Source: Sweltsa coloradensis (taxonomy: Eukaryota > Arthropoda > Insecta > Plecoptera > Chloroperlidae). Taken from it: a stretch of 64,000 nt of DNA. The notes below the pieces were generated by a model. It made no database searches. It was not told the DNA's origin and was given only the letters and a program-made list of their open reading frames with translations. The stretch is taken from NCBI GenBank assembly GCA_024449915.1, contig JAMZAV010000316.1, forward strand, positions 1 through 64,000. Reading direction: 5' to 3'. Made by a program: the position numbers and the translations under genes. How positions within the stretch are numbered: the first letter of the stretch is position 1; every line of letters begins with the position of its first letter. Below, one piece after another: positions 1 to 11,790 of the stretch.

Positions 1-3000
1 AGCATCCTAAACCGAAAGTGAGTATCCTACACCTAAAAGTAAAAAATCCTACACCCAAAATAGTATCCCACACCTAAAATACGTCCACACCCAAAAATAA
101 GTACCCTACTTGAAAAGGAGGGTTTTTTTTTTTTTTTTCCCCCCACCTAAAAATAAAATATCCAACCTGAAAGTACGTATCCACACCCGAAAGTTCGTAT
201 TTTACACCCGAAAGTGAGTATCTACATCTGAAAGTGAGTATCCTACACCTAAAAAAATAAATATCCTACACCTAAAATACGTATCCTACACCCAAAAGTA
301 GTACCCCACACCTGAAAGTAAGTATCCTACATCAAAAATGAGTATCCACACCTAAAAGTAAGTATCCCACCTAAAAATGAGACCTTTAAACCCCAAAGGA
401 GTATCCTACACCTGAAAGTACGTATCCAAAAAATAAAAGGGAGCATCCCACACCTGAAAGTACGTTACCTACACCTGAAAGTACGTATCCTACACCCAAA
501 GAGAGTATTTTAACCCAAAAGTCAGTTTACACCTGAAAGACGATCCTACACCTGAAAGTGAGTACCTACACCGAAAGTGAGTATCAAAACCGAAAGGAGT
601 ATCCACACCTGAAAGTAAGGGATCCACACCTTAAAGTACGAATCCTCACCCGAAAGAACGTAACCCAAACCCCCGAAAATACGGGCCAACACCCAAAAGA
701 AGTACCTACACCGAAAGTAGTAACCTACACCAATAGTAGTATCCTACACCTAAAAGTACGTATCCTACACCCAAAAGTAGATCCCACACCTGAAAGTACG
801 TATCTACACCTGAAAAGAGTATCCTACACCTGTAAAAAATTCCCACAACTGAAAGTGAATATCCTACACCTGAAAGTGAGTATCCTAAATATGAAAGACG
901 ATCCTACACCCAAAAGAAGTATTTCCCACACCTGAAAGTGATTATCCTACACTGAAAGTAGTATCCTACACCTGAAAGTGGAATCTACACCTGAAAGTGA
1001 GTATCTCACCTGAAAGGAGATCCTACATTGGAAGTACGTATCTTACACAAAAGTAAATATCTACACCTAAAAGGAAGTATCCTACACCTAAAAGTAAGAC
1101 CACACCCAAAAGAAGTATCCTACACCTAAAAAATACGTATCCTACACCTGAAAATAATATCCTTTCACCTAAAAGTACGTTCCTACACAAAAATAGTATC
1201 CTACAGAAAATAGTATCCTACACCCTTAAAAACGTATCCTACACCCCCAAAATAAAAATCCTACACCTAAAAAATAAAAAAAAAAAAAAAAATATCCCAC
1301 ACCTAAAAGTAAGTATCCTAACCCGAAAGACGTATCCACACCTAAAAGTACGTATCCTACCTGAAAAAAAGTATCCTACACCTGAAAGGAAGTATCCTAC
1401 ACCTAAAAGACGTATCCTACAACCCGAAAGTAAGATCCTACACCTAAAAGTAAGTATCCCCAAACCCGAAAGTGAGTATCCCCCCACCTAAAAGTACTAT
1501 CCTACACCTAAAAATAAGTATCTACACCGAAAAATAGATCCTAACCAAAAGAACGTATCCCACCCTGAAAATAATTCTACACCTAAAAGGAAGTATCCCA
1601 CACCCAAAAATAAATATCCTACACCAAAAGTACGTATCCTCCACCTAAAAATAAGTATCCTCACCTAAAAGTAAGTGTTACACCTGAAAGTAAGTATCCA
1701 CACCTAAAAGTGAGTATCCCACACCTAAAAAAGGAAGTATCCTACCCCTAAAGTACGAAAACCTACCCTAAAAAATAAGTATCCTACCTAAAAGGAAGTA
1801 TCCTCACCTAAAAAAACGAACCTAACCTAAAAATAAGTACCTACACCCGAAAGTGGACCTACACCTAAAAGTAAAAATCCTACACCCAAAAATAAGACCA
1901 CACCTGAAAGTAAGTATCCTCCCTAAAATGAGTACCCCACACCCCAAAAAAAAATAATCCCCACACCTAAAAAATACGAATCCTACACCTAAAAGTAAGA
2001 CCTACCCTAAAAAAAGGGAAATATCTAACCCAAAATACGTATCCCAAACTAAAAAAGTATTAAAATAAAAAATGAGTATCCACACTAAAAAAGGAAGTCC
2101 AACCAAAAGTACTTCCTACACCCAAAAGTGAGTACCTACACCTAAAAGGAAGTACCTACACCCGAAAGTACGTATCACACCCCCCCAAAAATACGTATCC
2201 TACACCTAAAAGTGAGATCCTACACCTAAAAGGAAGATCCTACACCCAAAAGTACGTATCCTCACCCAAAAAAAGTGAGTTTTTCCACACCTAAAAAGGA
2301 AAATACTACAACTAAAAGTGAGTATCCTACACCCCAAAAGGAAGTACCACACTGAAAGTGAGATCCTACACCTTAAAGTAAGTATCCACACCTAAAAGGG
2401 TATCCTACACCAAAAGGAAAATTCCTACACTGAAAGTGAGTATCCACACCTTAAAGTAAGTACCTAAACCCCCAAAATGAGTATCCACCCTAAAAGGAAG
2501 TACCCCCACTAAAAGTACGTATCCCACAACTAAAAGGAGATCCCACACCTAAAAGGAAAATATCTAACCTAAAAGTACGAATCCTACACCTAAAAGTGAG
2601 TACCACACCAAAAGTGAGTATCCTAACCCAAAAGGAAAAATATCCCACACCAAAATAGAACCTACACCTAAAAGGAGTATTTACACCTAAAATAGTATCC
2701 TACAACAAAAGCGAACCCCACCTAAAAGTAGTATCCTACAAAATAAAAGTGATATCCTAAATAAAAGGAAGATCCTACACCCAAAAGTACGAATCTACAC
2801 CTAAAAAAGGAGTATTCCCACACCAAAAATGAGTATCCTACCCTAAAAGGAAGTATCCTACACCTAAAAAACGTTCCCACAACTAAAAAAGGGGTATCCT
2901 ACACCCAAAAAAGTACGTTTACCACCTAAAAGTACGTATCCTACACCTGAAAACACGTATCCTACACCTGAAAGTAAGTATCCTACCCTGAAAGAGATAT

Positions 3001-4230
3001 CCTACCCTAAAGTGAGTATCCTACACAAAAAGTAATCCTACACCGAAAGAATATCCACCCAAAGTGATATCCTACACCTGAAATACGTATCCAAAAAATA
3101 GTCACCGGTATCCTAACCTGAAAGTACGTATCCTTCACCTGAAAGTACGTATCCTACACTAAAGTAGTATCCTACACCTAAAAGTATCCAACACCTGAAA
3201 GTAGTTATCCTACACCTAAAAGGAATATCCTACCTAAAATATCCTACACTAAGAAGTATCCTACACCTAAAAGGAGTATCCTACACCTAAAGAGATCCTA
3301 CACCTAAAAGTAGATCCTACACCTAAAAGTAAGTATCCTACACCTGAAAGTAAGTATCCTCACCTGAAAGGAAGTATCCTACACCTGAAGGTGAGTATCC
3401 TACACCTAAAAGGAAGTATCCTACACCTGAAAGTAAGTATCCTACACCTAAAAGTAAGTATCCTACACCAAAAGTAAGTATCCTATCACCTAAAAGGAAG
3501 TATCCTACACCTAAAAGTAGTATCCTACACCTAAAAGAACGTATCCTACACCTAAAAGTACGTTCTCCTACACTAAAGAAGTACGATCCTACCTAAAAGG
3601 TACGTATCCTCACCTAAAAAAGTATCCTACACCGAGTACATCCTAACCATGTACGTATCTCACTGAAAGTAGAATCCTACACCTGACTAAAAGGATCTAC
3701 ACCTAAAAGAAAGTAAATCACCTAAAGCTAAATAACCTGAAAGTAATCCTACAACTGAAAATGAGCATCCTACACCTGAAAGTAGTATCCTACACCTAAA
3801 TATGTCCTACACCTAAAATGAGTACCCTTACTGAAAGAAGGTATCCTACACTGAAAGGAGTACTTTAACCTAAAGTAAGTACTACACTAGTATCACCTAC
3901 ACAAATACGTATCCTACACCGAAAGTACGTATCCTTCACCTAAAAGTAAGTATCCTACACCTAAAAGAAGTATCCTACACCTAAAAGTACGTATCCTCAC
4001 TAATAAGTATTAAACCCAAACACCTAAAGGAAGTATTCACCTAAAAGTAAGTATTCCCTAAAAGTACGTACCTACACCTAAAAGCGTATCCTTCACCTAA
4101 AAGGAAGTATCCTACACCTGAAAGTACGTATCCTACACCTGAAAGTACTATCCTACACCTGAAAGTGAGTATCCTACACCTGAAAGTAAGTATCCTACAC
4201 CTGAAAGTGAGTATCCTACACCTAAAAGTG
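1..4230. repeat. ~21-bp satellite array, degenerate left block
   Basis: Several kilobases of a ~21-bp unit with core TACACCTGAAAGT followed by a variable three-base spot (ACG, GAG, AAG or GGA) and then TATCC. Because 21 is a multiple of three, spurious reading frames with a seven-residue period (LHLKVSI on the plus strand, LSGVGYF-like on the minus strand) run through it; they are not genes. Units here are ragged, with many single-base losses and A or T runs (for example near 120-140 and 1267-1292), unlike the near-perfect units at 6044-6267. Confidence 0.95.
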
Positions 4231-5734
4231 TTCATTACCAAACTATCTCCGCACCGTGCTACTGGCCCTGATAACATTAGTGCAATTTTTATCAAACGTA
4301 CTGCACCTCAATTAGCTTTCCCATTGTCCATCTTATTCAACAAAATTTTTTCATGTGGTGTGTTTCCGGACTGTTGGAAAACGGCAAACGTGGTCCCCAT
4401 ATTAAAATCAGGTGACAAGAAACATGTTAATAACTATAGACCTATTTCACTTCTTCCCATTCTGTCCACGATTTGTGAGAGAATTATTCACCAGCGCCTC
4501 CTAACTTTTACACTACCACACCTGTCGCAAATTCAACACGGATTTCTACCAGGTAATTCCTGTCAGACCAACTTAGTGATGTTACAACAAGAGGCAATGT
4601 CTGCTGTGGAAGCCGGAGAGCAACTCGATGTTGCATTCATCGATTTTGCGAAAGCTTTCGATTCGGTGAGTCTCACAGACATCTATTGCACAAGATCGAA
4701 CATCGCTTCGGAATTCACGGTAATTTCCTTGCTGTCATTGCCAGCTTCCTTAAAAACCGTCTTCAACGCGTCGTCATCTCTGGGGTCGAATCCGGTTGGG
4801 TCAGTGTGACCTCTGGGGTCCCCCAAGGAAGTGTCCTTGGGCCCCTCCTCTTCACACTCTTCATGGATGATATGCAAGACTCCGTTGACTCCTGGATTTG
4901 CGACTTCCTGTTGTATGCTGACGATTGCAAACTCATGAAACGCATTCGGGATGCAAGTGATGTAATCATGCTTCAACGCGGACTTGACTTGTTTTACCGC
5001 TGGTGCTCCGACTGGGAAATGATCCCGAACCCCAGGAAATGTTCAATACTGTCTATAACTCTCCGTCGTGTCCCCCTTCTCCATGGCTATCAATTGGGTG
5101 GTGAAGTGATTCAGCGTGTTGAGAAGCAGCGTGACCTGGGAGTGACTGTGGATGGGAAACTACTGTTTGTAGATCATATTGATACAGTCACCTCCAGGGC
5201 CATGCGTCTTCTTGGAATGATGTACCGTTTCACCGAAATTCGTGACGTCATGGCCCTTCGAACCTACTTCACTGCATGTGTGCTACCCGTCGTTGAATAT
5301 GGTTCTGTAATTTGGGCTATGTCTGCTCCGTCAAATCTGAAGAAGTTGGATCGTGTTATGTCTTTTTTCTTTCAATTGTTAAACATCGAGTTACAAACTT
5401 TCAGAACACTTCAAAACCTGAAATTATGTCTTCTCTCAATTTATGCTCCTTAACCAGTCGTCGTTCTCTGGCCGATTTTAAGTTTTTTCATAAAATCGTT
5501 AATGGGAATCTTCGACCTCCATTAATCAATTTTTTCTCCCTACATGTCCCTTCCCGCCTAACCAGATCGACTCAACTGTTTCATTTACCTATTCCTCGCC
5601 TGGAAATCATCAAACGCTCCCTCTTCTATCGGCTACCCTTCACCTACAATTTACTTGCCACACCCACCCTAGACATTTTTGCAAACCAGCGTGAGTTCAT
5701 AACGAACGTAAAACCCCTTGTTAGCCAGGGTTAA
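4231..5734 (+). pseudogene. LINE reverse transcriptase remnant with two frameshifts
   Basis: Translation across three frames gives a recognisable non-LTR reverse transcriptase: an NYRPISLLP block near 4430, the catalytic FIDFAKAFDSV block near 4640, GVPQGSVLGPLLF near 4815, and the catalytic YADD box near 4914, followed by a C-terminal region with SRRSLADFKFFHKIVNG near 5457. The frame is lost around 4665-4690 and again around 5355-5375, and there is no start codon or endonuclease. It is therefore a dead, 5'-truncated copy. The role in intact relatives is target-primed reverse transcription of the element's own RNA. Confidence 0.9.
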
Positions 5735-5742
5735 TTTTGCTA

Positions 5743-5818
5743 TTTAATTTTTAATTTTAATTTTAATTTTAATTTTAATTTTAATTTTAATTTTAATTTT
5801 AATTTTAATTTAATTTTT
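5743..5818. repeat. TTTTAA microsatellite in LINE 3' UTR
   Basis: Roughly a dozen uninterrupted TTTTAA units lie just after the reverse transcriptase stop codon, within the 3' UTR of the LINE. Confidence 0.9.
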
Positions 5819-6043
5819 ATTTTATTCTTTCTTTCTTTCTGTTTTTGCTATGACCTATCATTCATTGTTCATGCATTCATGTATTTCGATTCGTATTTCC
5901 TCTGTTATCATGTTTGGTTTAAGTTAGTATAAGTTAGTTAGTAATGTTATTATGTTTATAACGCACAATGTAAAATGGCCAATGGCTGTATTTGTGTCCA
6001 GTTTGAATAAATAAATAAAAAAATAAATAAATAAATAAATAAA

Positions 6044-6267
6044 TGAGTATCCTACACCTAAAGTAAGTATCCTACACCTGAAAGTAAGTATCCTACACCT
6101 AAAAGTGAGTATCCTACACCTAAAAGTAAGTATCCTACACCTGAAAGTACGTATCCTACACCTGAAAGTGAGTATCCTACACCTGAAAGTACGTATCCTA
6201 CACCTGAAAGTACGTATCCTACACCTGAAAGTGAGTATCCTACACCTGAAAGGAAGTATCCTACACC
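6044..6267. repeat. ~21-bp satellite, well-preserved right block
   Basis: About ten and a half copies of the TACACCTGAAAGT unit, nearly perfect, differing mainly at the three-base variable spot. The array stops abruptly at 6267 (CTACACC then GCTTTTAAAG). Confidence 0.95.
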
Positions 6268-6660
6268 GCTTTTAAAGCACTCTAAAAATAATAAAAATAA
6301 TAAGTCCACATTAAAAAAAAGAATATATTTGGAATACTGTGATCAGATATATTTAATGGTAATATTTAAACTCTTTTCAAGAGCCTCTCTCAAACTAAAA
6401 TAAATCCACACAAATCGACGATTATTATCACTCATCGCATGCATTTAATACAGATTTATTTTATATGTTAAAATAATGTTAAGGATGAGACAGGATCACT
6501 GCGGTGGATGGGCCACAAAGGCCTGATTCCTGTCTCATTCTGTAATTTTTACCTTGCATGTTTTGATTACAGAAAACAACAATAATTTAGTCAAATAAAT
6601 GCAATAAGCAACCATTTAGCAGCAATCATCTAAAATCTCTGTTTCAGCAACTCCCGTTGA
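6268..6660. other. Intergenic, no gene seen
   Basis: AT-rich spacer between the satellite and the first receptor gene. The only structure seen is a short inverted repeat, GATGAGACAGGATC near 6484 against GATTCCTGTCTCATT near 6527, which could fold into a hairpin. Confidence 0.6.
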
Positions 6661-6675
6661 TACCACGACCGAGCG

Positions 6676-7968
6676 TTAGGCGTTCCCTGATTGGAGTAGA
6701 ATAATGACGTAGGTGGTCACAGCCCCAGCCATTCCACACAGGAGGCCGAAGTCAATTTCACAAAACCCATAAGCGGTGAAACTCAATTTCGTACTCAATA
6801 TCTGTTTGCGGAAGTTTTTTACACCTTTAATAAGGTCGCCAGTGAATTTAGTTTCGTCCACTAAGATGTCTTGCATCAAGATGGCGGCTTTATAATACTC
6901 CTCCCTAGTTCGTTGACAAACATGGGCTAGGAAGAAAGCAAAGATGCAATATTCTATTGCCCAGATGAGCTTCATGACTCCTACAGGCAACATCGGATTG
7001 GTAACATCATCGCATACTTTGGTTAAGCAAAGCAGAATAACATGAAACCCTACAATGACATTTGCTAAAGTACTTATCAAGCTAAGTAACAAAGGTAATC
7101 CATTTAAATCGGTTGCATTTAAAGCTATTTTGAACAGTTCGAAATGACACTTTTGAAGGTTTTGTATAAATCTCCTTTGAGAATTAGAATCTTGTGTGGC
7201 AACAGTTGTGTTCATGGTCTGGTCACTTGCACTGGCAAACAAATATTTGCTCCTTTCAGCTTTGTAACACTCTGCAACGATCGAGATTGGCTGAACGCGA
7301 GTTTTCAAACGGTATTTTTTTGGCATTCTATTGGCGGATTTCAAACGTACTCCAAGTTGTTCAATGTCATCATTGATAAGAGCGAATCGTTCGCGTATGA
7401 GAATCAATAAAACGGTAATCTGAAGGTTGCTGTAGTAGTAGCAGAGGCGAATGAAATTTATCAATAAATAGAGTGATGCTTTTAAGAAAGTTAATAGTAT
7501 TGCTCGAGCGGTCGCCTCCAGAAGGATTTGAATAGACACGACAATCCCCACAACTAAAAACCTGTTGAAGACGATTCTCTTGACGCGGTCGTGGAACTTG
7601 GCTGGATGACGAATCAAGGTCGCGTCGATGTCCACCAGTGAGTTGAGAACAGCAACGAGTCTGTTGCGATGCCAGACCAGGTTCATCACGAACAAGGCGT
7701 AAGTGAAGAACACCAACATCTCGTTCACTGTGGACGCTATGGACAACAGAGGAAAGTCATTGTTGTAGGAATACTTCGATCGTACGTAGGTGGATCCTGC
7801 CGTGAGACAAGGGAATACTAGCAGACCTATACAGACAGAGTAGGCTGTCAGGAGAGGCGACGTGTGGAACCTCTGGGCTGACTTCTCGGGGTTGTAGCTG
7901 AAGGGAGCCAATCCCAGAGCTCGGAGGATGACGTAGAGGGGACGGAGAGGCGAGAAGAAGTCGGACAT
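6676..7968 (-). CDS. Gustatory receptor (7tm_7 family), receptor 1
   Basis: Single-exon gene for ~430 residues, the usual length for insect gustatory receptors, which are seven-helix ligand-gated cation channels in sensory neuron membranes. Several hydrophobic segments are visible, and the C-terminus reads FCEIDFGLLCGMAGAVTTY then VIILLQSG, matching the family TY-x5-Q signature of helix 7, although the usual F after Q is replaced. The start at 7968 (MSDFFSPLRPLY) is preferred over an in-frame ATG six codons upstream because receptors 2 and 5 begin with the same sequence. No intron is needed, which is unusual since many insect receptor genes of this family have C-terminal introns. It is a tandem duplicate of the gene at 13049-14332. 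The ligand cannot be inferred. Confidence 0.88.
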   Translation of the reverse strand: MSDFFSPLRPLYVILRALGLAPFSYNPEKSAQRFHTSPLLTAYSVCIGLLVFPCLTAGSTYVRSKYSYNNDFPLLSIASTVNEMLVFFTYALFVMNLVWHRNRLVAVLNSLVDIDATLIRHPAKFHDRVKRIVFNRFLVVGIVVSIQILLEATARAILLTFLKASLYLLINFIRLCYYYSNLQITVLLILIRERFALINDDIEQLGVRLKSANRMPKKYRLKTRVQPISIVAECYKAERSKYLFASASDQTMNTTVATQDSNSQRRFIQNLQKCHFELFKIALNATDLNGLPLLLSLISTLANVIVGFHVILLCLTKVCDDVTNPMLPVGVMKLIWAIEYCIFAFFLAHVCQRTREEYYKAAILMQDILVDETKFTGDLIKGVKNFRKQILSTKLSFTAYGFCEIDFGLLCGMAGAVTTYVIILLQSGNA

Positions 7969-7989
7969 TGTGGTTGTGGGTGTCAATAC

Positions 7990-8462
7990 TCGGGCAGCAG
8001 CAGCTCTGGTCTCTGGCTAAGTCCTTCGAGTCACAACTGTCCTTTTTAGATGGAAACTTTGCCCAACTCTTGCTTGACTGTTTTCAAACCCTAAAAGTAC
8101 ACACAGAATGGGTATCAATGAATGGATGCATGCGTCACCTAAATACTCAGTAACAGTAAAAGATCAAAATATAATCAATGCAGTGTAGTTTTAACTTCTT
8201 CAAAGTCTGAATCGTTTCTATGATGACATGCTTTTTTGACGCTACTTGACTTTTATAAAGAAAAATATCTATATTATGTTTTGTTGAGGGATTATGGTTC
8301 TTACAATCTTTTATATGAAATTGTTACAACTACGTAAAACTTCATAATTCAAAAACTTCGTGTACAGCGCAATGTTCACTACTGATGATAACTGTAGGAT
8401 ATTTGAGGTTTGGGCCAATCTAAACTAATTTCCGAGACGTTTTGTTTCCATGGCAGTCTTTA
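7990..8462. other. 5' flank of receptor 1, shared with receptor 2
   Basis: No reading frame of note. The stretch from about 8170 to 8400 aligns by eye with 14640-14930 upstream of receptor 2, so it belongs to the duplicated segment and may include the receptor promoter. I do not see a convincing TATA box. Confidence 0.6.
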
Positions 8463-9199
8463 CTAGGCCGCTTCGCGAACGCTTTTTTAGTCGCGTTGCT
8501 GGATGAGCTTTTTTTGGAATATTTTTGGCCAATGACTACGTCTTTAAGTGGAATCTCATTACTTTTTCTATTGTTACTTGATATTACTTGTTAATTACAC
8601 ACTTGAAAAGTCTTGTATTAAACCTTTATTTCTATGAATTTTGACCAACTTTTTCAACTTTTTCTTTCAAAAGGCACTACATCACCATAATCTTTATGTC
8701 AATGTAAAATATGAACGTTGAAGCCCTTCCCGTTTGGTCAGAATCGGCCCAAATATCTCGAAAATATTGTATCAAATAACGGGGGGGAAATCGTAAAAGT
8801 ACGATTTCTATGATAAATATTTCTTTAAATGTCTCTTAAATCATATCATGTATTATTTGAGTGATTTTGAACGTTCTCATTAAGGTTCATTAATATAGGA
8901 GCAGCCGTTTGACAAATATCACGAAAATATCTCATAAATAATTGAAAAAAATCGTAAAAGTACAGTAATTATAAGAAATATTTAATCAATTTTATCCAAA
9001 AACGTGGCAGGTCTAAGTTCAGAGATTTCAAAGGTCCCTTCCAATTTTCATCAAGATCGCATATGCCATTTGCCCAGTAGAGAACGAACAAACAGACAAA
9101 AAACTAACAAAAACAAAACACCCGAGCTATTTTTCTTGGGGTCACTAAAGTGAAAAAAAATACGAAAGTGAAATTGAAGTCTTCGCTTCGCTCATCCAA
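8463..9199 (-). mobile_element. Helitron/Helentron-like non-autonomous element, copy 1
   Basis: Read on the minus strand it starts TTTGGATGAGCGAAGCGAAG and ends CGGCCTAG followed by T. Near the CTAG end lie an AACGC/GCGTT hairpin and an inverted copy of GGATGAGC. The interior holds family-wide blocks: CAAACGGG next to GGCCGATTCTGACC, TTTTGGGTACAATC-like sequence and AACAGACAAAAA runs. It is absent from the paralogous position upstream of receptor 2, so it inserted after that duplication or was lost there. Confidence 0.7.
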
Positions 9200-9208
9200 A
9201 AATATTAA

Positions 9209-10306
9209 GGGAAGGTCTATGGGATATACCTACAATGTTAAATTTGATGACTTAAATGCCTCCTTTACTATTAAACAAATCAAGCAATCTTTCTCAATTT
9301 ATTGTGAGTTATAAGTGAATCACTTATTATTGAAAGGGCATAAGTCCAAAAACATAGTTCTGAGAAAATCAAGTAAATGTTCTTTATTCACCTTATTATT
9401 TTAGGCTCAAATTTACTTTTGTTTCCAGTAAAGGTATGGAATAGCTTTATTACGTTGAAAACAGAAATTTAAAAATCACAACGTGTCGGCGGGAAATGAA
9501 TTTTAAATGTCGTGGACTTACGCCCTTTAAAAAATAAACGAAATATTCCAATGTTAAAACATGGAGATACACTTCTGCCCTTTCAAACCAAAACGATGCG
9601 TCTATTTCTCCGCTACAATAATACATAGCTAACTCAAACCCCATAATTTTGGACTTACGCCCTTTCAATAATAAGTGATTCTAGTATTGTTTTGTAATAA
9701 CTCAAGCTGACTTAACAGCCTTGATTAAAAATTACACTCTATAAAAAAATTAGCTTTTGTTGATTTTTTTTTTTACCAAACAAATGTCATAATGATGAAA
9801 ACTATCATCTCAAATTACTTTATTCTGCTAGGGGTCTTGTAAACTGCTATGATTGACATTTCCTGAAAATTTTATTCAAATTGATTTAATAGATCCTGAG
9901 AAAAGGGGGCATATGTGCTAATTTTTAATATTTCGAGAAAAAACCTTAAAAGTTAGAACAGGTTTTTACCTGCTTATATTCTGGTAAAATGTTGTTAAGA
10001 ACAGCCCAGCTCCATATGACGGGTCATCTGGATCCTCAGCATCAGCCACATATTTTAAATAAAAAACATTATTTAAAAAAAAGTTGCAAATTTTTTTGGG
10101 AAGCTATGTAAATTTTTTAGTGGTGTACTATTATAAATCTGATGAAAAAGTAAACTCACAACCTTACATTAAAAAAATCACAAAACATAAACGGGCAGTC
10201 CAATTTATTTCAAATAAGTTGCATTTTACACAGAAATAGACAATTTAAAACTATTTGATACAATTGGAAAATCACATTTTGGTGATACCTTCCCACAGAC
10301 CTCCCC
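9209..10306. mobile_element. TTAA-flanked TIR element (piggyBac-like, non-autonomous)
   Basis: The ends are inverted: GGGAAGGTCTATGGGATA at the left and a right end whose complement reads GGGGAGGTCTGTGGGAAG. Each end abuts TTAA (9205-9208 and 10307-10310), the target duplication typical of piggyBac. About 1.1 kb long with no transposase visible. The paralogous locus upstream of receptor 2 lacks it. A second inverted repeat is nested inside (9312-9349 against 9647-9684, around AAGGGCATAAGTCC). Confidence 0.72.
9312..9685. repeat. Nested foldback inside the TTAA element
   Basis: Arms of about 37 bp (GTGAATCACTTATTATTGAA at left, TTCAATAATAAGTGATTC at right) flank ~300 bp. Sequence resembling GGACTTACGCCCTTT recurs at 9520 and 9650. 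The 72-codon minus-strand frame inside it shows no family motif. Confidence 0.65.
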
Positions 10307-11436
10307 TTAACACAGCCTTAAGTAAATTACACACAAATACAACCGACAATCTATAGTCCGAACTTTGTTCAGTACGACGATACAAGATGTATACTCATTA
10401 TTAAAACGGAAGAAAGTGACATAATTCTGTACCTACCATCCTTATACTCCAAGTTTCCAAGCAACAGAATTCCTTCCTTCGTTCTCGTATTCCGATCAAC
10501 TCGCTCAGCAGTACAAGAACTGTTATGTAGTTGTTTCTTGGTGTATTTTGTGTGCTAAGTCAGAAAGCTTTTACCTTTATCGACTAACAAAGTATAAAGA
10601 TTGAAATATTGATGTTCTAAAGTGGATACATACTTTCCAAGCACTCGAGAACGCGAATCCTGACACAGTTCCAGTCAAACGGATGAACAATTTATCACCA
10701 ATGTTCAAATGGCATTTCCCTATTGGGTTAACAAATTATTGTAAAAGTTTCCTCCCTTAGCAAGAGAGGTTATACAAACTGATCGTGCAAAGATAATATT
10801 TAAACAGCACTTTACAGTAAGCGAATCATCTGAGCGCGTGCCTGCACTTTGAATAGAATTAAGAAATTGTAGCTCATGTAATATTAATTGCAGTTTTATT
10901 GATTCTGCAACATAACAATATAATGTAAAGTGTAGTGTTCACAAGGGAGCATTAGAAAGCCTCATGTACATTCATTTCATTAGAGCAGATAAAAACTGTT
11001 TCGTCATGTTCAATCATAATAAATACATTAACACCACAACATACATTTCACACATTCATTCTGTGCATTGTCAGAGAAGAGGAAAATTAATTTTTAGTAA
11101 GAGCATTAAACAATTTGTTATGTGCACCTCGACTTAAACCTCTGACATTAAAGACTCTAAAGGACGGTCTTACTGGTAACTGTATTAATTCTCTTCTTTA
11201 CATTGTCATGTTTAACAAACCAAAATTTGTAATACATATTCATAAACCTGATACTTCTCCTTCTTTAATTTCTTCAAAGGATTACACCGAATCTTGAGGT
11301 GTCACATTCCTATTATTCTACAAAGGGACTTGACAAGGTCAACCGCAATAGTTCATCTCTAAGATATCTAAAAGGTAATTTTACCTTTTTTTTCTCATAA
11401 GCAAACCTTCACAATAGTCATTCTGCACAGATGACC

Positions 11437-11490
11437 GAGAAACTCAGTCTCGTGATCGATATCTGGCTGAGAAAGGAATAAAATTCTTGA
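11437..11490 (-). pseudogene. Displaced gustatory receptor fragment
   Basis: GAGAAACTCAGTCTCGTGAT and the following CGATATCTGGCTGAG match, with few changes, the minus-strand receptor segment at about 30976-31012. That is part of the segment missing from the neighbouring receptor relic at 11788-12235. It lies about 300 bp from that relic, so the old gene was rearranged as well as deleted. Confidence 0.7.
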
Positions 11491-11578
11491 AATAGACTCT
11501 TCAAGATTTCAAAGGATAAATGACCTACCATAATCTAGTAACATATCAGACTCCAACACATTACTAAACTTTTGCTTT

Positions 11579-11625
11579 AATTGGCGCCCAACGTGGGGCT
11601 AAACCAACGACCCCAGTTCTGCTTT
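11579..11625. repeat. tRNA-Lys-complementary motif, copy 1
   Basis: Contains TGGCGCCCAACGTGGGGC, which is the exact complement of the 3' end of metazoan tRNA-Lys(CUU) including its added CCA. This is the form of an LTR-retroelement primer binding site. Weaker tRNA-like similarity continues to CAACGACCCC. A second copy is at 11743. Confidence 0.6.
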
Positions 11626-11742
11626 ATCTGTTTATGTGTCCACACTTTTCTTTATTGATAGCCTTCTCTGATTCTCTTTAACAATTTAATGTTCACCATG
11701 AGTGTTAAAATAAATAATTATAATAGAAATGATAATTAATAT

Positions 11743-11790
11743 TAATTGGCGCCCAACATGGGGCTCAATCAACGACCCCAGTTCTGCTTT
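11743..11790. repeat. tRNA-Lys-complementary motif, copy 2
   Basis: Near-identical to the 11579 copy over ~45 bp (CCCAACATGGGGC here) and ending GTTCTGCTTT exactly where receptor homology begins. The two copies bracket ~120 bp of AT-rich DNA. A remnant of an LTR-type element or a processed tRNA copy are both possible. Confidence 0.55.

Larger units (their letters stand above)
4231..6043 (+). mobile_element. 5'-truncated LINE inserted in the satellite
   Basis: A non-LTR retrotransposon copy lies inside the 21-bp array. The left flank stops at AAAAGTG and the array resumes with GAGTATCC, so the insertion splits a single repeat unit. The endonuclease is missing. A reverse transcriptase segment (4231-5734) is followed by a 3' UTR containing a TTTTAA microsatellite (5743-5818) and an AAAT-rich tail (6005-6043), typical of a LINE 3' end. 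Orientation is plus. The clade is not determined; motifs fit the jockey/CR1-like group. Confidence 0.9.
6640..11110. repeat. Segmental duplication unit A (receptor 1 and its 5' flank)
   Basis: The receptor gene at 6676-7968 and most of its upstream DNA match unit B (12980-15750). Shared non-coding landmarks are GAACTTCTTCAAAG-type sequence near 8190 against 14640, the TGATGATAACTGTAG stretch near 8380 against 14910, and CATAATTCTGTACCTACC near 10420 against 15105. Unit A is longer because it gained two elements (8463-9199 and 9209-10306) that unit B lacks. Confidence 0.85.

Noticed and set aside
558..2391. Reading frames of 60-125 codons with repeating LHLKVSI or SGVGYFL peptides
   Set aside because: They arise from the 21-bp satellite, whose length is a multiple of three; the peptides merely repeat the unit.
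1..6267. Possible CRISPR array
   Set aside because: Repeats are directly tandem with no unique spacers, and the DNA is clearly eukaryotic.
11579..11790. Complete LTR retrotransposon bounded by primer-binding-site motifs
   Set aside because: No LTRs, polypurine tract or coding sequence are visible, and only the tRNA-Lys-like motif is duplicated.
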